From assembly GCF_014198605.1 (NCBI RefSeq), contig NZ_JACIHU010000008.1: a stretch of DNA of 64,000 nucleotides; one strand, 5' to 3'. The position numbers and the translations under genes were made by a program. Numbering within the stretch: the first letter of the stretch is position 1; each line of letters starts with the position of its first letter. A model generated the notes under the pieces. That model was not told where the DNA came from and made no database searches. It saw only the letters and a program-made list of their open reading frames with translations. Shown here in pieces: positions 8,437 through 17,464 of the stretch. This stretch comes from Rhizobium etli_C. GTDB lineage: Bacteria > Pseudomonadota > Alphaproteobacteria > Rhizobiales > Rhizobiaceae.

Positions 8437-9324
8437 ATGGAATGGTTTTATAAATTCCCGCACATGAACGATGACGCGCTTCGCAATCTGAAGAAGGCGA
8501 TCGATGACGGCTTTCGCGGATTTACCCGCAGCTATGGCGACGGCATCGAAAGCCTGTTCGTGCCGCTGCAGCATTTCCTCATCGCCGCCGAGCGTTTCAT
8601 GACGCAGACGCCGTGGCCGATCATCACCGCGATCATCCTGGCCATCGCCTGGTTTGCCAGCCGCAGCCTGAAGATCGTCGCCGGCTGTCTGGTGACGCTG
8701 ATGCTGATCGGCTATTTCGACATGTGGGACGACACGATGCGGACGGTCTCGATGATCTTCGTCTGCACGGTTCTTTCCATCGCCATCGGCATTCCGATGG
8801 GCATATTGATGGCCCGCTCCGACCGGCTGCAGCGCGTCGTCAACCCGATCCTCGACGTCATGCAGACCATGCCGAGCTTCGTCTACCTCATTCCCGTCGT
8901 CATGCTGCTCGGCATCGGCAAGGTGCCCGGCCTGATCGCCGTCGTCATCTACGCCATCCCGCCGATGATCCGCCTGACCGATCTCGGCATCCGCCTCGTC
9001 GACAAGGACGTGCTGGAAGCCGCCGACGCCTTCGGCACCTCGCGATCGCAGAAGCTCTTCAAGGTGCAGCTGCCGCTGGCGCTTCCCACCATCATGGCCG
9101 GCATCAACCAGACGATCATGATGGCGCTCGCCATGGTGGTCATCGCCTCGATGATCGGCGTCCAGGGCCTCGGCCAGCCGGTGCTGAAAGCGATCGCCAA
9201 CCAGTACTTCACGCTGGGCATTTTCAACGGCCTTGCCATCGTCGGCATCGCCATCATCTTCGACCGGGTCAGCCAGGCATATGGCAAAAGGCTCCAGAAG
9301 CATCGGGAGACCGTCCATGGCTGA
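8437..9324 (+). CDS. Glycine/proline-betaine ABC transporter, permease
   Basis: 295 residues from the ATG at 8437 (AGGGGA site). The protein is a ProW/OpuAB-type inner-membrane permease with about six to seven hydrophobic segments, beginning near ITAIILAIAWFASRSLKI. The permease coupling loop is seen in the stretch from EAADAFGTSRSQKLFKVQLP to the following membrane helix. It forms the channel with the binding protein encoded upstream and the ATPase encoded downstream, whose start overlaps the end of this gene by 8 bases. No defects were seen. Confidence 0.93.
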   Translation: MEWFYKFPHMNDDALRNLKKAIDDGFRGFTRSYGDGIESLFVPLQHFLIAAERFMTQTPWPIITAIILAIAWFASRSLKIVAGCLVTLMLIGYFDMWDDTMRTVSMIFVCTVLSIAIGIPMGILMARSDRLQRVVNPILDVMQTMPSFVYLIPVVMLLGIGKVPGLIAVVIYAIPPMIRLTDLGIRLVDKDVLEAADAFGTSRSQKLFKVQLPLALPTIMAGINQTIMMALAMVVIASMIGVQGLGQPVLKAIANQYFTLGIFNGLAIVGIAIIFDRVSQAYGKRLQKHRETVHG

Positions 9325-10393
9325 GCAGCACTTCGGCGGCATCAAGATCCGCCACCTCTACAAGATCTTTGGCCCCAACCCCGCCGCCCATGTCGAGGCG
9401 GTGCAGAAAGGCCTGACGAAGACCGAGCTCAACCAGAAGCACGGCCACGTGCTCGGGCTCAGGGATATCAATATCGAGATCCCCTCCGGCTGCATCCAGG
9501 TCGTCATGGGCCTGTCGGGATCGGGCAAATCGACGCTGATCCGCCATATCAACCGGCTGATCGACCCGACATCCGGCGAAGTGCTGGTCGACGGCGTCGA
9601 CGTCGTGAAGATGAACGAGACCGAATTGCGGACGTTCCGCCGGCAGCAGACGGCGATGGTGTTCCAGAAGTTTGCGCTGCTGCCGCACCGCAACGTTCTC
9701 GACAATACCATCTTCGGCCTCGAAGTGCAGGGCATGGAGCGGGCCAAAGCCATCGACATCGCCATGCGCTGGCTGGAGCGGGTCGGGCTCAAAGGCTTCG
9801 AGCAGCGCTATCCCAACCAGCTTTCCGGCGGCATGCAGCAGCGTGTCGGCCTGGCGCGGGCGCTGGCCAACGATGCGCCGGTGCTGCTGATGGACGAGGC
9901 CTATTCGGCCCTCGACCCGCTGATCCGCACCGATATGCAGACGGTGCTGCTCGACATCCAGAAGGAGATCAAGAAGACCATCGTCTTCATCACCCACGAT
10001 CTCGACGAGGCGCTGCGCCTCGGCGACCAGATCGCCATCCTGCGCGACGGCGAAGTCATCCAGCAGGGCACCAGCCAGGACATCGTGCTGCGCCCGGCCG
10101 ACGAATACATCGCCAACTTCGTCAAGGAAGTGAACCGGGGACGGGTCGTCCATGTCGAAGCCGTCATGACGCCGCTGCATTCCGCCGCACCCGGCGGATT
10201 GACGATCGTCTCGGGCACGACGGTCGAAGAGGCCGTCCGCATGCTGGCCGCCACGCCGGACGACGATGCCAGGGTGGTGTCGCCATCGGGGGAAACCCTG
10301 GGCGTTGTCACCTTCCGTCAGCTTGCCGGCGCGATGGTGAATTCGCAGGAGGTCGCTGCCCGACGCGAGAATACCCTTTCGGTCGCGCTCTGA
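9317..10393 (+). CDS. Glycine/proline-betaine ABC transporter, ATP-binding protein
   Basis: 358 residues from the ATG at 9317, overlapping the permease gene by 8 bases. Walker A is GLSGSGKST, the signature is LSGGMQQRVGLARA and Walker B is VLLMDEAYSALDP, all intact. The N-terminal extension before the core and the length match ProV/OpuAA-type ATPases. The C-terminal regulatory part (from about residue 290) is short, with one recognisable segment GVVTFRQLAGAM resembling a degenerate CBS domain; a complete CBS pair, used as an osmosensor in some relatives, is not evident. This fits a catabolic rather than osmoregulated importer. Confidence 0.94.
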   Translation: MAEQHFGGIKIRHLYKIFGPNPAAHVEAVQKGLTKTELNQKHGHVLGLRDINIEIPSGCIQVVMGLSGSGKSTLIRHINRLIDPTSGEVLVDGVDVVKMNETELRTFRRQQTAMVFQKFALLPHRNVLDNTIFGLEVQGMERAKAIDIAMRWLERVGLKGFEQRYPNQLSGGMQQRVGLARALANDAPVLLMDEAYSALDPLIRTDMQTVLLDIQKEIKKTIVFITHDLDEALRLGDQIAILRDGEVIQQGTSQDIVLRPADEYIANFVKEVNRGRVVHVEAVMTPLHSAAPGGLTIVSGTTVEEAVRMLAATPDDDARVVSPSGETLGVVTFRQLAGAMVNSQEVAARRENTLSVAL

Positions 10394-10459
10394 CGCACCG
10401 CGCGCGGCCTCTTTCGGTTTGGCCGGCGACACCGAGTTTCGGTGCCTCGCCGCGCCACT

Positions 10460-10477
10460 CAACCGGCAAGCCGGTTG
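10460..10477. repeat. Short perfect inverted repeat after the transporter operon
   Basis: CAACCGGC and GCCGGTTG flank two bases (AA), about 67 bases after the ATPase stop. It may form a cruciform or a terminator stem, although the tight loop and absence of a clear T-run make a classical terminator doubtful. Confidence 0.4.
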
Positions 10478-10507
10478 TCTGAGCGATCACGATGTCGAAA
10501 CTTTTCC

Positions 10508-10707
10508 GCATGTTCGTCCGTTACCTTTGAGCGTTTTTTCGAGGAAAGCGACAGCCTGGTGCTCGCCACCACCAACGCGCGGCCGATTGGCTGGGCCAGG
10601 AATTGCGTTCGCAGGGTATCGATGCCATGGAGATCGGCGACTGCGCCGCACCGCGCCAGGCTCCCTATGCCTTCTACGAGAGCCGACGAGTCGCATTGGA
10701 GCTCTGA
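10508..10707 (+). pseudogene. Frameshifted 3' remnant of an FAD/NADH:flavin oxidoreductase
   Basis: No intact gene covers this stretch, but two frames carry the end of a flavin oxidoreductase. The first gives FEEYS-like residues then ESDSLVLATTNA (10544-10580). After a one- or two-base slip the second frame (from 10582) gives ADWLGQELRSQGIDAM, then EIGDCAAPRQAPYAFYESRR and a TGA at 10705. Those are the typical last strands and helix of the pyridine-nucleotide domain in old-yellow-enzyme fusion proteins, the same family as the demethylase encoded at 3652-5688. The rest of the gene is gone. It suggests a second demethylase-type gene once followed the transporter. Confidence 0.65.
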
Positions 10708-10930
10708 TGCGCAGCGGCGAGGACGGGAGAGCGGAGCGCCGGCCTATACATTTTGCGCAGGACCAGTCCAGACTGCGTCGCGAAAAGCCGATCGACCGAC
10801 AATATCGACGCGCGACAATTGCTCCATGGCAGCAGGACACTAAAGTAACCGTGACCGGGGCCATGATGGTCTACGGTCTGAAAGCCAAACCCCTCTGTCG
10901 ATCACCCCAAATGATGGGAGGGGCTGCATC

Positions 10931-11018
10931 CATACGCACCCCATCCCGTGCGTATGCCAACTGCCTGTCAGCCTGCCGAAGGCTATCTCGAGCGGTCCAC
11001 TTTAGAACCTTCGGCAGG
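10931..11018. repeat. Two consecutive perfect hairpins in geneless DNA
   Basis: CATACGCAC/GTGCGTATG (10931-10939, 10948-10956) and CCTGCCGAAGG/CCTTCGGCAGG (10972-10982, 11008-11018) form stems of 9 and 11 pairs with loops of 8 and 25 bases. The surrounding region 10708-11492 has no supportable gene: its open frames have no recognisable product and overlap on both strands. A small RNA or a repeated palindromic element is possible. Confidence 0.4.
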
Positions 11019-11492
11019 CGACTTTTACATGGCACATTAAAGCGCGCCGCCTGTGCACGCTGGCTAATCGTTTCATCACCGGATAACCATCAACCGCAAC
11101 AGCGCCAAGGCTTGCCAAGTGCTGCCGGTTCTGTCAGTTCCTGCCGACCGGCCAGGAAAGTGCGACCGATGGCCATTGTCGATAAAACATTCAAAATCTT
11201 CGCTTTTCCGGTACCTGCCGGGTTCGGTCGCGACTCGAATTCGCTTGGCCGAACAGCTTTCGACGCCCGCATCCGGTTGAAGCGCATCCGTTGCGCCGCC
11301 ACGTGCTGCGCAGAGCCCGCATTTTCGCTAATATGCGCCCAGGCCACGCACTTCGTTTCATCCAACAGGCCCTACCTAGCGCGGAGGAGGACAATGTCAG
11401 CGATTATGCCCGAAAGAGGGACGTACATCATCTCGACCGCCATGCGAGCGATGCCTTGCGCCGTGTTCGGCCAGAAGAAATAACGGGACAGC

Positions 11493-12491
11493 ATGACGGA
11501 AAACAGCGCAAAGCCATTCTCCTTCCGATTCCACGGTTCGTCCTTCGACAACATGGTGGAAACGCTCGGGGGGGCATTCGGCGCGTTTGATGCCGAGCCT
11601 GTCGGTCGCGCCAAGGACTTTCATTGGGGATTGGATTTTTCGGTGGCGGGCAGCGCGGTCCTGCTGACCGGCTATCATGAGGCCGAGTTCCAGTTCAACA
11701 TCGAGCCGACCGTCAGCACGGCGGAGTATTTGTCGCTCGTCGTCCCGCGTCGCGGTGGCATGGGGGTGACCTATGGCGCGCGCAAGGCCGAGGCCGGGCA
11801 AGGGAAATTGCTGCTCTACAACAATTTCGAACCCGATAGCGTTCTCATGCATGGGCAGGGGAACGTCATCGACGAACTGCTGATCAACTGGCCCGTTATC
11901 CTCCAGACGATCGGCCAAACGTTCGAAATACCGTTCAGTGGATCGCTCGACCTGCTGCCGGAACTGAATCTGTCGACGCCGGTTGGCCGGACGATCGGCA
12001 ATCTCACCGAAACGATCATATCAGGAATGCGCGACGACGGTCCCTTGCTGCAGTCGCCGATCGCCATGGCGCACATGACGCAGGCGCTTGCCGATCTGGT
12101 CGTGCGCATGGTGCCGCACCGGCTGTCGCATTTCCTCGAAAAGGGGCCCGCCCTGATCGCTCCGAGGCATGTGCGCAGGGCGATCGAGTTCATGCAGGCC
12201 AACATCGATCAGCCGATCACCATGCCGAAGGTTGCCGAAGCGGCCGGCGTCTCGAGCAGGGCGCTCGAAACCGGTTTCCGCGCCTTCAAGGGAACGTCTC
12301 CCGCCGCCTATCTGCTGATGCTTCGCATGCGCGCGGCGCGCCAGGATCTGCTCGATCCCGAAAGCAAGGAGACGATGAAGGCCGTCTGCCTCAAATGGGG
12401 CTTCTTTCATTTCGGCCGCTTTTCCGCGGTCTATAAAACGACCTATGGGGAATACCCCTCAGACACGAGGAAGCGCGTGAGCGGTCGATAA
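11493..12491 (+). CDS. AraC family transcriptional regulator
   Basis: 332 residues. The N-terminal 200 residues resemble the AraC-binding-like sensor domain found in regulators of aromatic or amine catabolism. The C-terminal 100 residues (from about RRAIEFMQANIDQPITMPKV) contain two helix-turn-helix units, including AEAAGVSSRALETGFRAFKG and the second-helix segment VCLKWGFFHFGRFSAVYKT, with the family ending YGEYPSDTRKR. It stands alone on this strand with convergent genes downstream, so its target cannot be read from context. Confidence 0.88.
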   Translation: MTENSAKPFSFRFHGSSFDNMVETLGGAFGAFDAEPVGRAKDFHWGLDFSVAGSAVLLTGYHEAEFQFNIEPTVSTAEYLSLVVPRRGGMGVTYGARKAEAGQGKLLLYNNFEPDSVLMHGQGNVIDELLINWPVILQTIGQTFEIPFSGSLDLLPELNLSTPVGRTIGNLTETIISGMRDDGPLLQSPIAMAHMTQALADLVVRMVPHRLSHFLEKGPALIAPRHVRRAIEFMQANIDQPITMPKVAEAAGVSSRALETGFRAFKGTSPAAYLLMLRMRAARQDLLDPESKETMKAVCLKWGFFHFGRFSAVYKTTYGEYPSDTRKRVSGR

Positions 12492-12544
12492 GCCGGCGGC
12501 ATCGCCGACATCGCAACTCGCTGCAAAATATTGCGCGACCTGCT

Positions 12545-12820
12545 TCAGGACTTCACCAATCTGTAGAACGCTCGCATCGTCCTCGGATCCCGCTTGACGA
12601 TCTCAAGCGTGTCATCACGCTCGGCGAGTGCGTTGAGTTCCCGCAGCACAAGCGCATGTGCGATCCCCAGACTGCGTGCGAAAGAGCGGCTGTCAGATGC
12701 GATCTTGAGCTCCGCGGCGACGAGCAGGCCGGCCTGTATCGACGTCAGCCCGGCATCCCTGTCTTGCGCTGCAGCGACAAGAGCGAGAAATCGGTCGGCG
12801 TCGGATGCCTCTTCGCTCAC
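12545..12820 (-). CDS. Small winged-helix-like protein coupled to the molybdopterin oxidoreductase gene
   Basis: 91 residues. The ATG overlaps the stop of the oxidoreductase gene by four bases, so it is translationally coupled to it. The pattern of helices (SFARSLGIAHALVLRELNAL) followed by a short beta-wing-like stretch (TLEIVKRDPRTMRAFYRLV) suggests a winged-helix fold, which can serve DNA binding or protein contact. No named family was recognised. A regulator or maturation partner of the oxidoreductase is an inference from the tight coupling. Confidence 0.65.
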   Translation of the reverse strand: MSEEASDADRFLALVAAAQDRDAGLTSIQAGLLVAAELKIASDSRSFARSLGIAHALVLRELNALAERDDTLEIVKRDPRTMRAFYRLVKS

Positions 12821-15111
12821 GCGGCATGTCGCCGACGGAAGGAAACCATGATCGATTTCGAGGTCGGCGTATCGCTTTCCTCGCCGGCGCTGCCAAGCGG
12901 CACGAGCACGTTCAGCTCGGGATAATAGCCGGCGATGCTGCCTCGCGGAATGTCGTAGGGCACGAAGCGGAAATCCCGTGCGACGCGCTCGATGCCGTCA
13001 TCGTGCTCGCCAACCACATCGACGCGGTCGCCAGCCTCGGCATTCATCGCCTTCAAATCTTCAGGATGAATGAAGATGACCTGCCGCTCTCCGTAAACAC
13101 CGCGGTATCGGTCGTCGAGGCCGTAGACCGTGGTGTTGTACTGGTCGTGCGAGCGGAACGTCTGCAGGGCGAAGCGTCCCTCGCCTTTTCGCGCCCGCTG
13201 ATGCACCGTCTGTTCGGGAAGCGCCTGGCAGGAGAATGACGCTTTGCCCGTGGACGTCTGCCACTCCCGATGGGCGGCGGCGTTGCGCAGGTGGAAACCG
13301 CGCGGCTTGCGCAGGCGCGCATTGTAGTGTTCGAAACCGGGAATGGTCGCCTCGATATGATCGCGGATGCGATCGTAGTCCTCGGCAAGTTCCGCCCAGC
13401 CGACGACGGAAGAGCCGACCGTCGCTTGCGCAATGCCGGCGATGATGGCGACTTCCGAGAGGAGATGCGGTGATGCCGGACGATTGATGCCGGCGGAACC
13501 ATGCACCATGCTCATCGAATCCTCGACGCTGACGAGCTGGGAATTGCCGGCCGCGTTGAGGTCCATCTCGGTCCGTCCGAGGCACGGCAGGATAAAGGCC
13601 GTCTCGCCAGGCATCAGATGCGAATGGTTCGGCTTGGTTGCGATATGCACCGTCAGTTTCAGCCGCCGAAGCGCTTTCTCGACGAGTGCGCTGTCGGGCG
13701 TGGCGCGGGCGAAGTTGCCGCCAAGCCCGATGAAAGCCTCGGCCGAGCCGTCGAGCATCGCCCCGATCGCGCCGAGCACATTGTGGCCGTGCTGGCGCGG
13801 GGCGGTGAAGCGGAAATGCGTCTCCAGCGCATCGAGAAAATCGTCCGACGGCTGTTCGTTGATGCCGACGGTTCGGTCGCCCTGCACGTTGGAATGGCCG
13901 CGCACCGGGCAGAGGCCGGCGCCGGGCCGGCCGATATTGCCGCGCAGCAACATGAAATTGGCAATCTCTCGGATCGTCGCCACCGAATGCAGATGCTGCG
14001 TCACGCCCATCGCCCAGGTGCAGATGACCCGTTCGGCAGCGATATAGACATCGGCGGCCCGTTCGATCTCCTCTCGGCTCAATCCCGATTGGTCTTCGAT
14101 GTCGGCCCAGCTCGTCGCCTCCACCGCTGCCCGGTATTCGGCAAAACCGGCGCAGTGTTCGACAAGAAACGCATGGTCGAGAACCGGCGGCAGACCGGCG
14201 GCGACGGCGGCGTCTTCCGCAGCCAGCACGGCCTTGGCCATCCCGCGAACCGCTGCCATGTCGCCGCCGAGATGCGGCTGGAGATAGTGGCTGGCGATAT
14301 CGGTGGACGCGCCGCGCAGCATCTCGATCTTGTCCTGCGGATCGGAGAAGCGCTCGAGGCCACGCTCGCGAATGGGGTTGAAGACGACGATGCGCGCGCC
14401 GCGAAGTGCCGCCCGGCGCAGATCGCCAAGCATCCTCGGATGGTTGGTGCCCGGGTTCTGCCCGATCACGAAGATCGCGTCGGCCTCTTCGAAATCCGCC
14501 AGCAGAACGGTGCCCTTGCCGACCCCGACTGCCTGGCGCATGGCGATACCGCTCGCCTCGTGGCACATATTGGAGCAATCGGGAAAATTGTTGGTGCCGT
14601 AGACGCGCACGAACAGCTGATAGAGGAAGGCGGCCTCATTGCTGGCCCGGCCGGACGTATAGAATTCCGCCCGATCCGGGTCACCGAGGCCCGTGAGGAT
14701 GCCGCCGATCTCGGCAAAGGCATCCTCCCACGCCACCGGCAGGTAACGGTCGCTGCTCGCGTCATAGCGCATCGGATGGGTGAGGCGGCCGCTGAGCTCA
14801 AGCTCGTAGTCCGACAACCGGCGAAGCTCGGATACCGTCTTCTCCGCGAAGAAAGCCGGCGTTGCCCGCTTCTCCGTCGCTTCCCAGGCGACGGCCTTCA
14901 CGCCGTTCTCGCAGAACTCGAACGACGATCCGTGTTCCGGATCGCCCCAGGCGCAGCCCGGGCAGTCGAAGCCATCCGGCTGGTTCGCCTTCAGCATCGT
15001 TCGCGCTCCGGAGATCGGCATCCCGCTTTGAAGCAACTGCTTCCCGCAGCTCTTCAAAGCGCCCCAGCCGCCGGCTGCCGCCGATTTCTTCCCGATAAAT
15101 TTTGTGTCCAT
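12817..15111 (-). CDS. FdhF/YdeP family molybdopterin-dependent oxidoreductase
   Basis: 764 residues, matching the FdhF/YdeP group of formate-dehydrogenase-like molybdoenzymes. The N-terminus carries FDCPGCAWGDPEH in place of the usual four-cysteine Fe-S motif, as in this group. Molybdopterin-domain landmarks include VIGQNPGTNHPRM, MLLRGNIGRPGAGLCPVRGH and, in the C-terminal domain, FRSHDQYNTTVYGLDDRYRG. The substrate of the group is not well established; acid resistance has been reported for Escherichia coli YdeP. A small winged-helix-like gene follows with an ATGA overlap. No Fe-S electron-transfer partner or accessory dehydrogenase subunit is encoded nearby. Confidence 0.88.
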   Translation of the reverse strand: MDTKFIGKKSAAAGGWGALKSCGKQLLQSGMPISGARTMLKANQPDGFDCPGCAWGDPEHGSSFEFCENGVKAVAWEATEKRATPAFFAEKTVSELRRLSDYELELSGRLTHPMRYDASSDRYLPVAWEDAFAEIGGILTGLGDPDRAEFYTSGRASNEAAFLYQLFVRVYGTNNFPDCSNMCHEASGIAMRQAVGVGKGTVLLADFEEADAIFVIGQNPGTNHPRMLGDLRRAALRGARIVVFNPIRERGLERFSDPQDKIEMLRGASTDIASHYLQPHLGGDMAAVRGMAKAVLAAEDAAVAAGLPPVLDHAFLVEHCAGFAEYRAAVEATSWADIEDQSGLSREEIERAADVYIAAERVICTWAMGVTQHLHSVATIREIANFMLLRGNIGRPGAGLCPVRGHSNVQGDRTVGINEQPSDDFLDALETHFRFTAPRQHGHNVLGAIGAMLDGSAEAFIGLGGNFARATPDSALVEKALRRLKLTVHIATKPNHSHLMPGETAFILPCLGRTEMDLNAAGNSQLVSVEDSMSMVHGSAGINRPASPHLLSEVAIIAGIAQATVGSSVVGWAELAEDYDRIRDHIEATIPGFEHYNARLRKPRGFHLRNAAAHREWQTSTGKASFSCQALPEQTVHQRARKGEGRFALQTFRSHDQYNTTVYGLDDRYRGVYGERQVIFIHPEDLKAMNAEAGDRVDVVGEHDDGIERVARDFRFVPYDIPRGSIAGYYPELNVLVPLGSAGEESDTPTSKSIMVSFRRRHAA

Positions 15112-15218
15112 GCGCCCCTGTATTGTCGAAGCGCGGCAAACATCAAGGCCGTCCGCGCGATGGCTTGATAGAAAAATCCTATCGAACCCACGGATTGGCG
15201 CGGCGAAGCGGCGCGCTT

Positions 15219-17132
15219 TTAGCCGGTTTCCTTTAGCGCGTGCCCATTCTCGCGCGAATGTGCCAGGATGCGATTGCGGCCTTGGGTCTTGGCCTCATAA
15301 AGCGCGGCGTCGGCCTCGGCCAGCAGCCGGTTCGGGCTTGCTCGCAACGTTGCCCCTGTCGCGCAGGATATGCCGATGCTGGCTGTGACCCGCCCGAATT
15401 CGCTGCCGGAATGAAGGATATTCTCCTTGGCCAGGCGGCGGGCGAATTGCTCGGCGACGATCATTGCCCCCTTGGCGCTGGTATCGGGAAGGAACACCAC
15501 AAATTCCTCCCCGCCGTAGCGCGCGACGATATCCGCCGGCCGGCTGACGGACTGGCGCAGGCACTTGCTGACGACGCGCAGGCATTGGTCGCCTGCCGGA
15601 TGCCCATAGGTATCGTTATAGGCCTTGAAGCGGTCGATATCGACCATCAGCAGGCTGAAGGGCGTGTTCTTTCTGGCGCTGCCGCCGGTCTCACGCGCGA
15701 AGCTTTCATCGAAGGTGCGGCGATTGACGATGCCGGTCAGCCCGTCGGTCTCGGCCAGATTCCTCAGTTGCTCGGCCGACAGCCTGAGCGCGATTTCCGC
15801 CTGCTTCGTCGCCGTGATGTCCGAGACGACAGCCATCGCCGCGCCGTCTTCGGCAAGTCTCGTGCGGATGCTGCGCCAGTCGCCGTTGTGAAGCTGCACC
15901 TCTTCGTCCTTGTTGCTGTGCAGCGTGGTGCTGGCGAGCTTGATCCACTCTTCCGGATCACCCTCCACGACGCCTGGCCGCTCGCCGGTTTCGACGACGC
16001 GGCGCAGGATGTCGCTGATATGCGCGCCGACCACCCGGGCATCGCCAGATAGCGGAAAGGCGCTGCGGTACTGATCGTTGCAAAAGACAAGAAAACCCTT
16101 GCTGTCGTACATGGCGACACCATCGGACATGCCGGCCATCGCATGCGACAAGAGGTTCTTGCTTTCGCGCAATTCCCGCTCCAGCGCCGTGCGCTCGGTC
16201 ACATCACGTGTCACGCCGGCAAGGCCGATCACTCGGCCCTGCCTGTCCCGGAGCGGCACCTTGGAGGCAAGCAGGAATCTGCCTTCGATATATTCGGTGG
16301 AATCGATCAGCGGCACTCCGGTGTCTATAACCTGCTGCTCGAGATAGTAGAGTTGCTCGGCGAGCGGTCGCGACATCAGATTGAAATCCGACAATCCGGT
16401 CATCTCAGCCGTCGTCCTGAAGCGGAAAAGCCGGGTCATGTTTTCATTGACCGTTATGAACCGGCTGTTTCGGTCCTTCACATAGAGATAGTCGGGCGAC
16501 TGCGAAAATGCCGTCACCAAAATGCTTCGTTCGAGTTCCCATTGCTGTGTCTTCAGCAGAACGAAACCGCCCAGAACGGTTGCCAGGCAATTCAACGCGG
16601 TCAGGGGAAAACCGACGCCGGCGAGCACATGAGCGTTCACCAGAGTGGGAAGGATGGCCATGGATAGGACCAAGGCGACGCCAAGGGCGAGGCTCAGCAA
16701 CGCAACGTCCATAAGCACCGGAGATCTCTTGCGGGTCCAGAAATGGCCGGCCACACCAATGCCGGCAGCCACAGCCATGGTGACGATCCCGTCGACCATC
16801 GCCGTGCCGCCGACGGCAAATCGAAAGGCCATCGCCAGCGATGCGGCAAAAGCCGCCGCGATCGGCCCGCCGAACATGCCGGCCAATGCAAGCGGCGAAA
16901 AACGCAGATCGATATAGATGCCGGGATGAAACTCAACGGCCAGCAATATCGATCCGATGGAGGCGCCGCCGGCGACGATCCCGAATGCGATTTTTTCCTG
17001 GTTGAAGAAACGGCGCTGAAACTGGATCGAAAAAAGCGCCCACAGCGAAATCGCCAAGCACACGAAAGAAAGGTTGCCACCGAATTGCGTCCAATTGCCG
17101 TTCACCGCGCTGGATCCACCTTCCAAACCCAC
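15219..17132 (-). CDS. Membrane PAS-GGDEF diguanylate cyclase with 5TM sensor
   Basis: 637 residues. The first 195 residues contain five or six membrane segments of the 5TMR-LYT sensor type (LRFSPLALAGMFGGPIAAAF is typical). Two PAS domains follow, about 205-310 (YVKDRNSRFITVN) and 325-440 (AMYDSKGFLVFCND). The C-terminal GGDEF domain (about 465-630) has RYGGEEFVVFLPD, an intact active-site signature, with metal-binding residues in LLMVDIDRFKAYNDTYGH. It should make cyclic di-GMP in response to a membrane or PAS signal. No phosphodiesterase domain was seen. The start is a GTG at 17132 with a weak ribosome site, so the exact N-terminus is uncertain. Confidence 0.88.
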   Translation of the reverse strand: MGLEGGSSAVNGNWTQFGGNLSFVCLAISLWALFSIQFQRRFFNQEKIAFGIVAGGASIGSILLAVEFHPGIYIDLRFSPLALAGMFGGPIAAAFAASLAMAFRFAVGGTAMVDGIVTMAVAAGIGVAGHFWTRKRSPVLMDVALLSLALGVALVLSMAILPTLVNAHVLAGVGFPLTALNCLATVLGGFVLLKTQQWELERSILVTAFSQSPDYLYVKDRNSRFITVNENMTRLFRFRTTAEMTGLSDFNLMSRPLAEQLYYLEQQVIDTGVPLIDSTEYIEGRFLLASKVPLRDRQGRVIGLAGVTRDVTERTALERELRESKNLLSHAMAGMSDGVAMYDSKGFLVFCNDQYRSAFPLSGDARVVGAHISDILRRVVETGERPGVVEGDPEEWIKLASTTLHSNKDEEVQLHNGDWRSIRTRLAEDGAAMAVVSDITATKQAEIALRLSAEQLRNLAETDGLTGIVNRRTFDESFARETGGSARKNTPFSLLMVDIDRFKAYNDTYGHPAGDQCLRVVSKCLRQSVSRPADIVARYGGEEFVVFLPDTSAKGAMIVAEQFARRLAKENILHSGSEFGRVTASIGISCATGATLRASPNRLLAEADAALYEAKTQGRNRILAHSRENGHALKETG

Positions 17133-17224
17133 ATAACAAACCTATTCATACGACGAGACTGGTTTGAGCTTCGTTAAATCGGAGGGTGACGAATTCTGCG
17201 TGGTGTTCCACTTGTGTACGATCA

Positions 17225-17460
17225 TCTCTATCGTCGCCGCAGGGGCTCGTCGGCGCGCGGCCGCAATGAGCGTGGCATCGGCGATCGCCAATCCCCGTAC
17301 CAGACGCATGCCGAGCCACACCCCATGCCGGTTTTGCCCTCCACCTCCTCGGGCGTGTAATCCCCATGCGAGCAGTTGATACAGACCAGCCGGACTTTCA
17401 CGCCATGCTCCCGGGCATCACGAACGATTTGGGCCGGCGCATAAAAACGATCGGCTGACT
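17225..17460 (-). pseudogene. Degraded fragment of error-prone DNA polymerase dnaE2
   Basis: The stretch between the GGDEF gene and the next gene encodes, in shifting leftward frames, pieces typical of the C-terminal third of DnaE2: SQPI then FYAPAQIVRDAREHGVKVR (about 17390-17446), and after a frameshift WLGMRLVRGLAIADATLIAA. A short ADEP-like tail follows near 17245. No frame is open across the fragment and both ends of the gene are missing. DnaE2 normally works with ImuA/ImuB in damage-induced mutagenesis; neither is nearby. This is a relic left by an insertion or recombination event. Confidence 0.7.
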
Positions 17461-17464
17461 GCGG

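Noticed and set aside
10419..11483. 354-codon open frame on the plus strand
   Set aside because: It overlaps other frames on both strands, has no recognisable domain, and crosses a flavin-oxidoreductase remnant in another frame; long open frames arise easily in GC-rich DNA.
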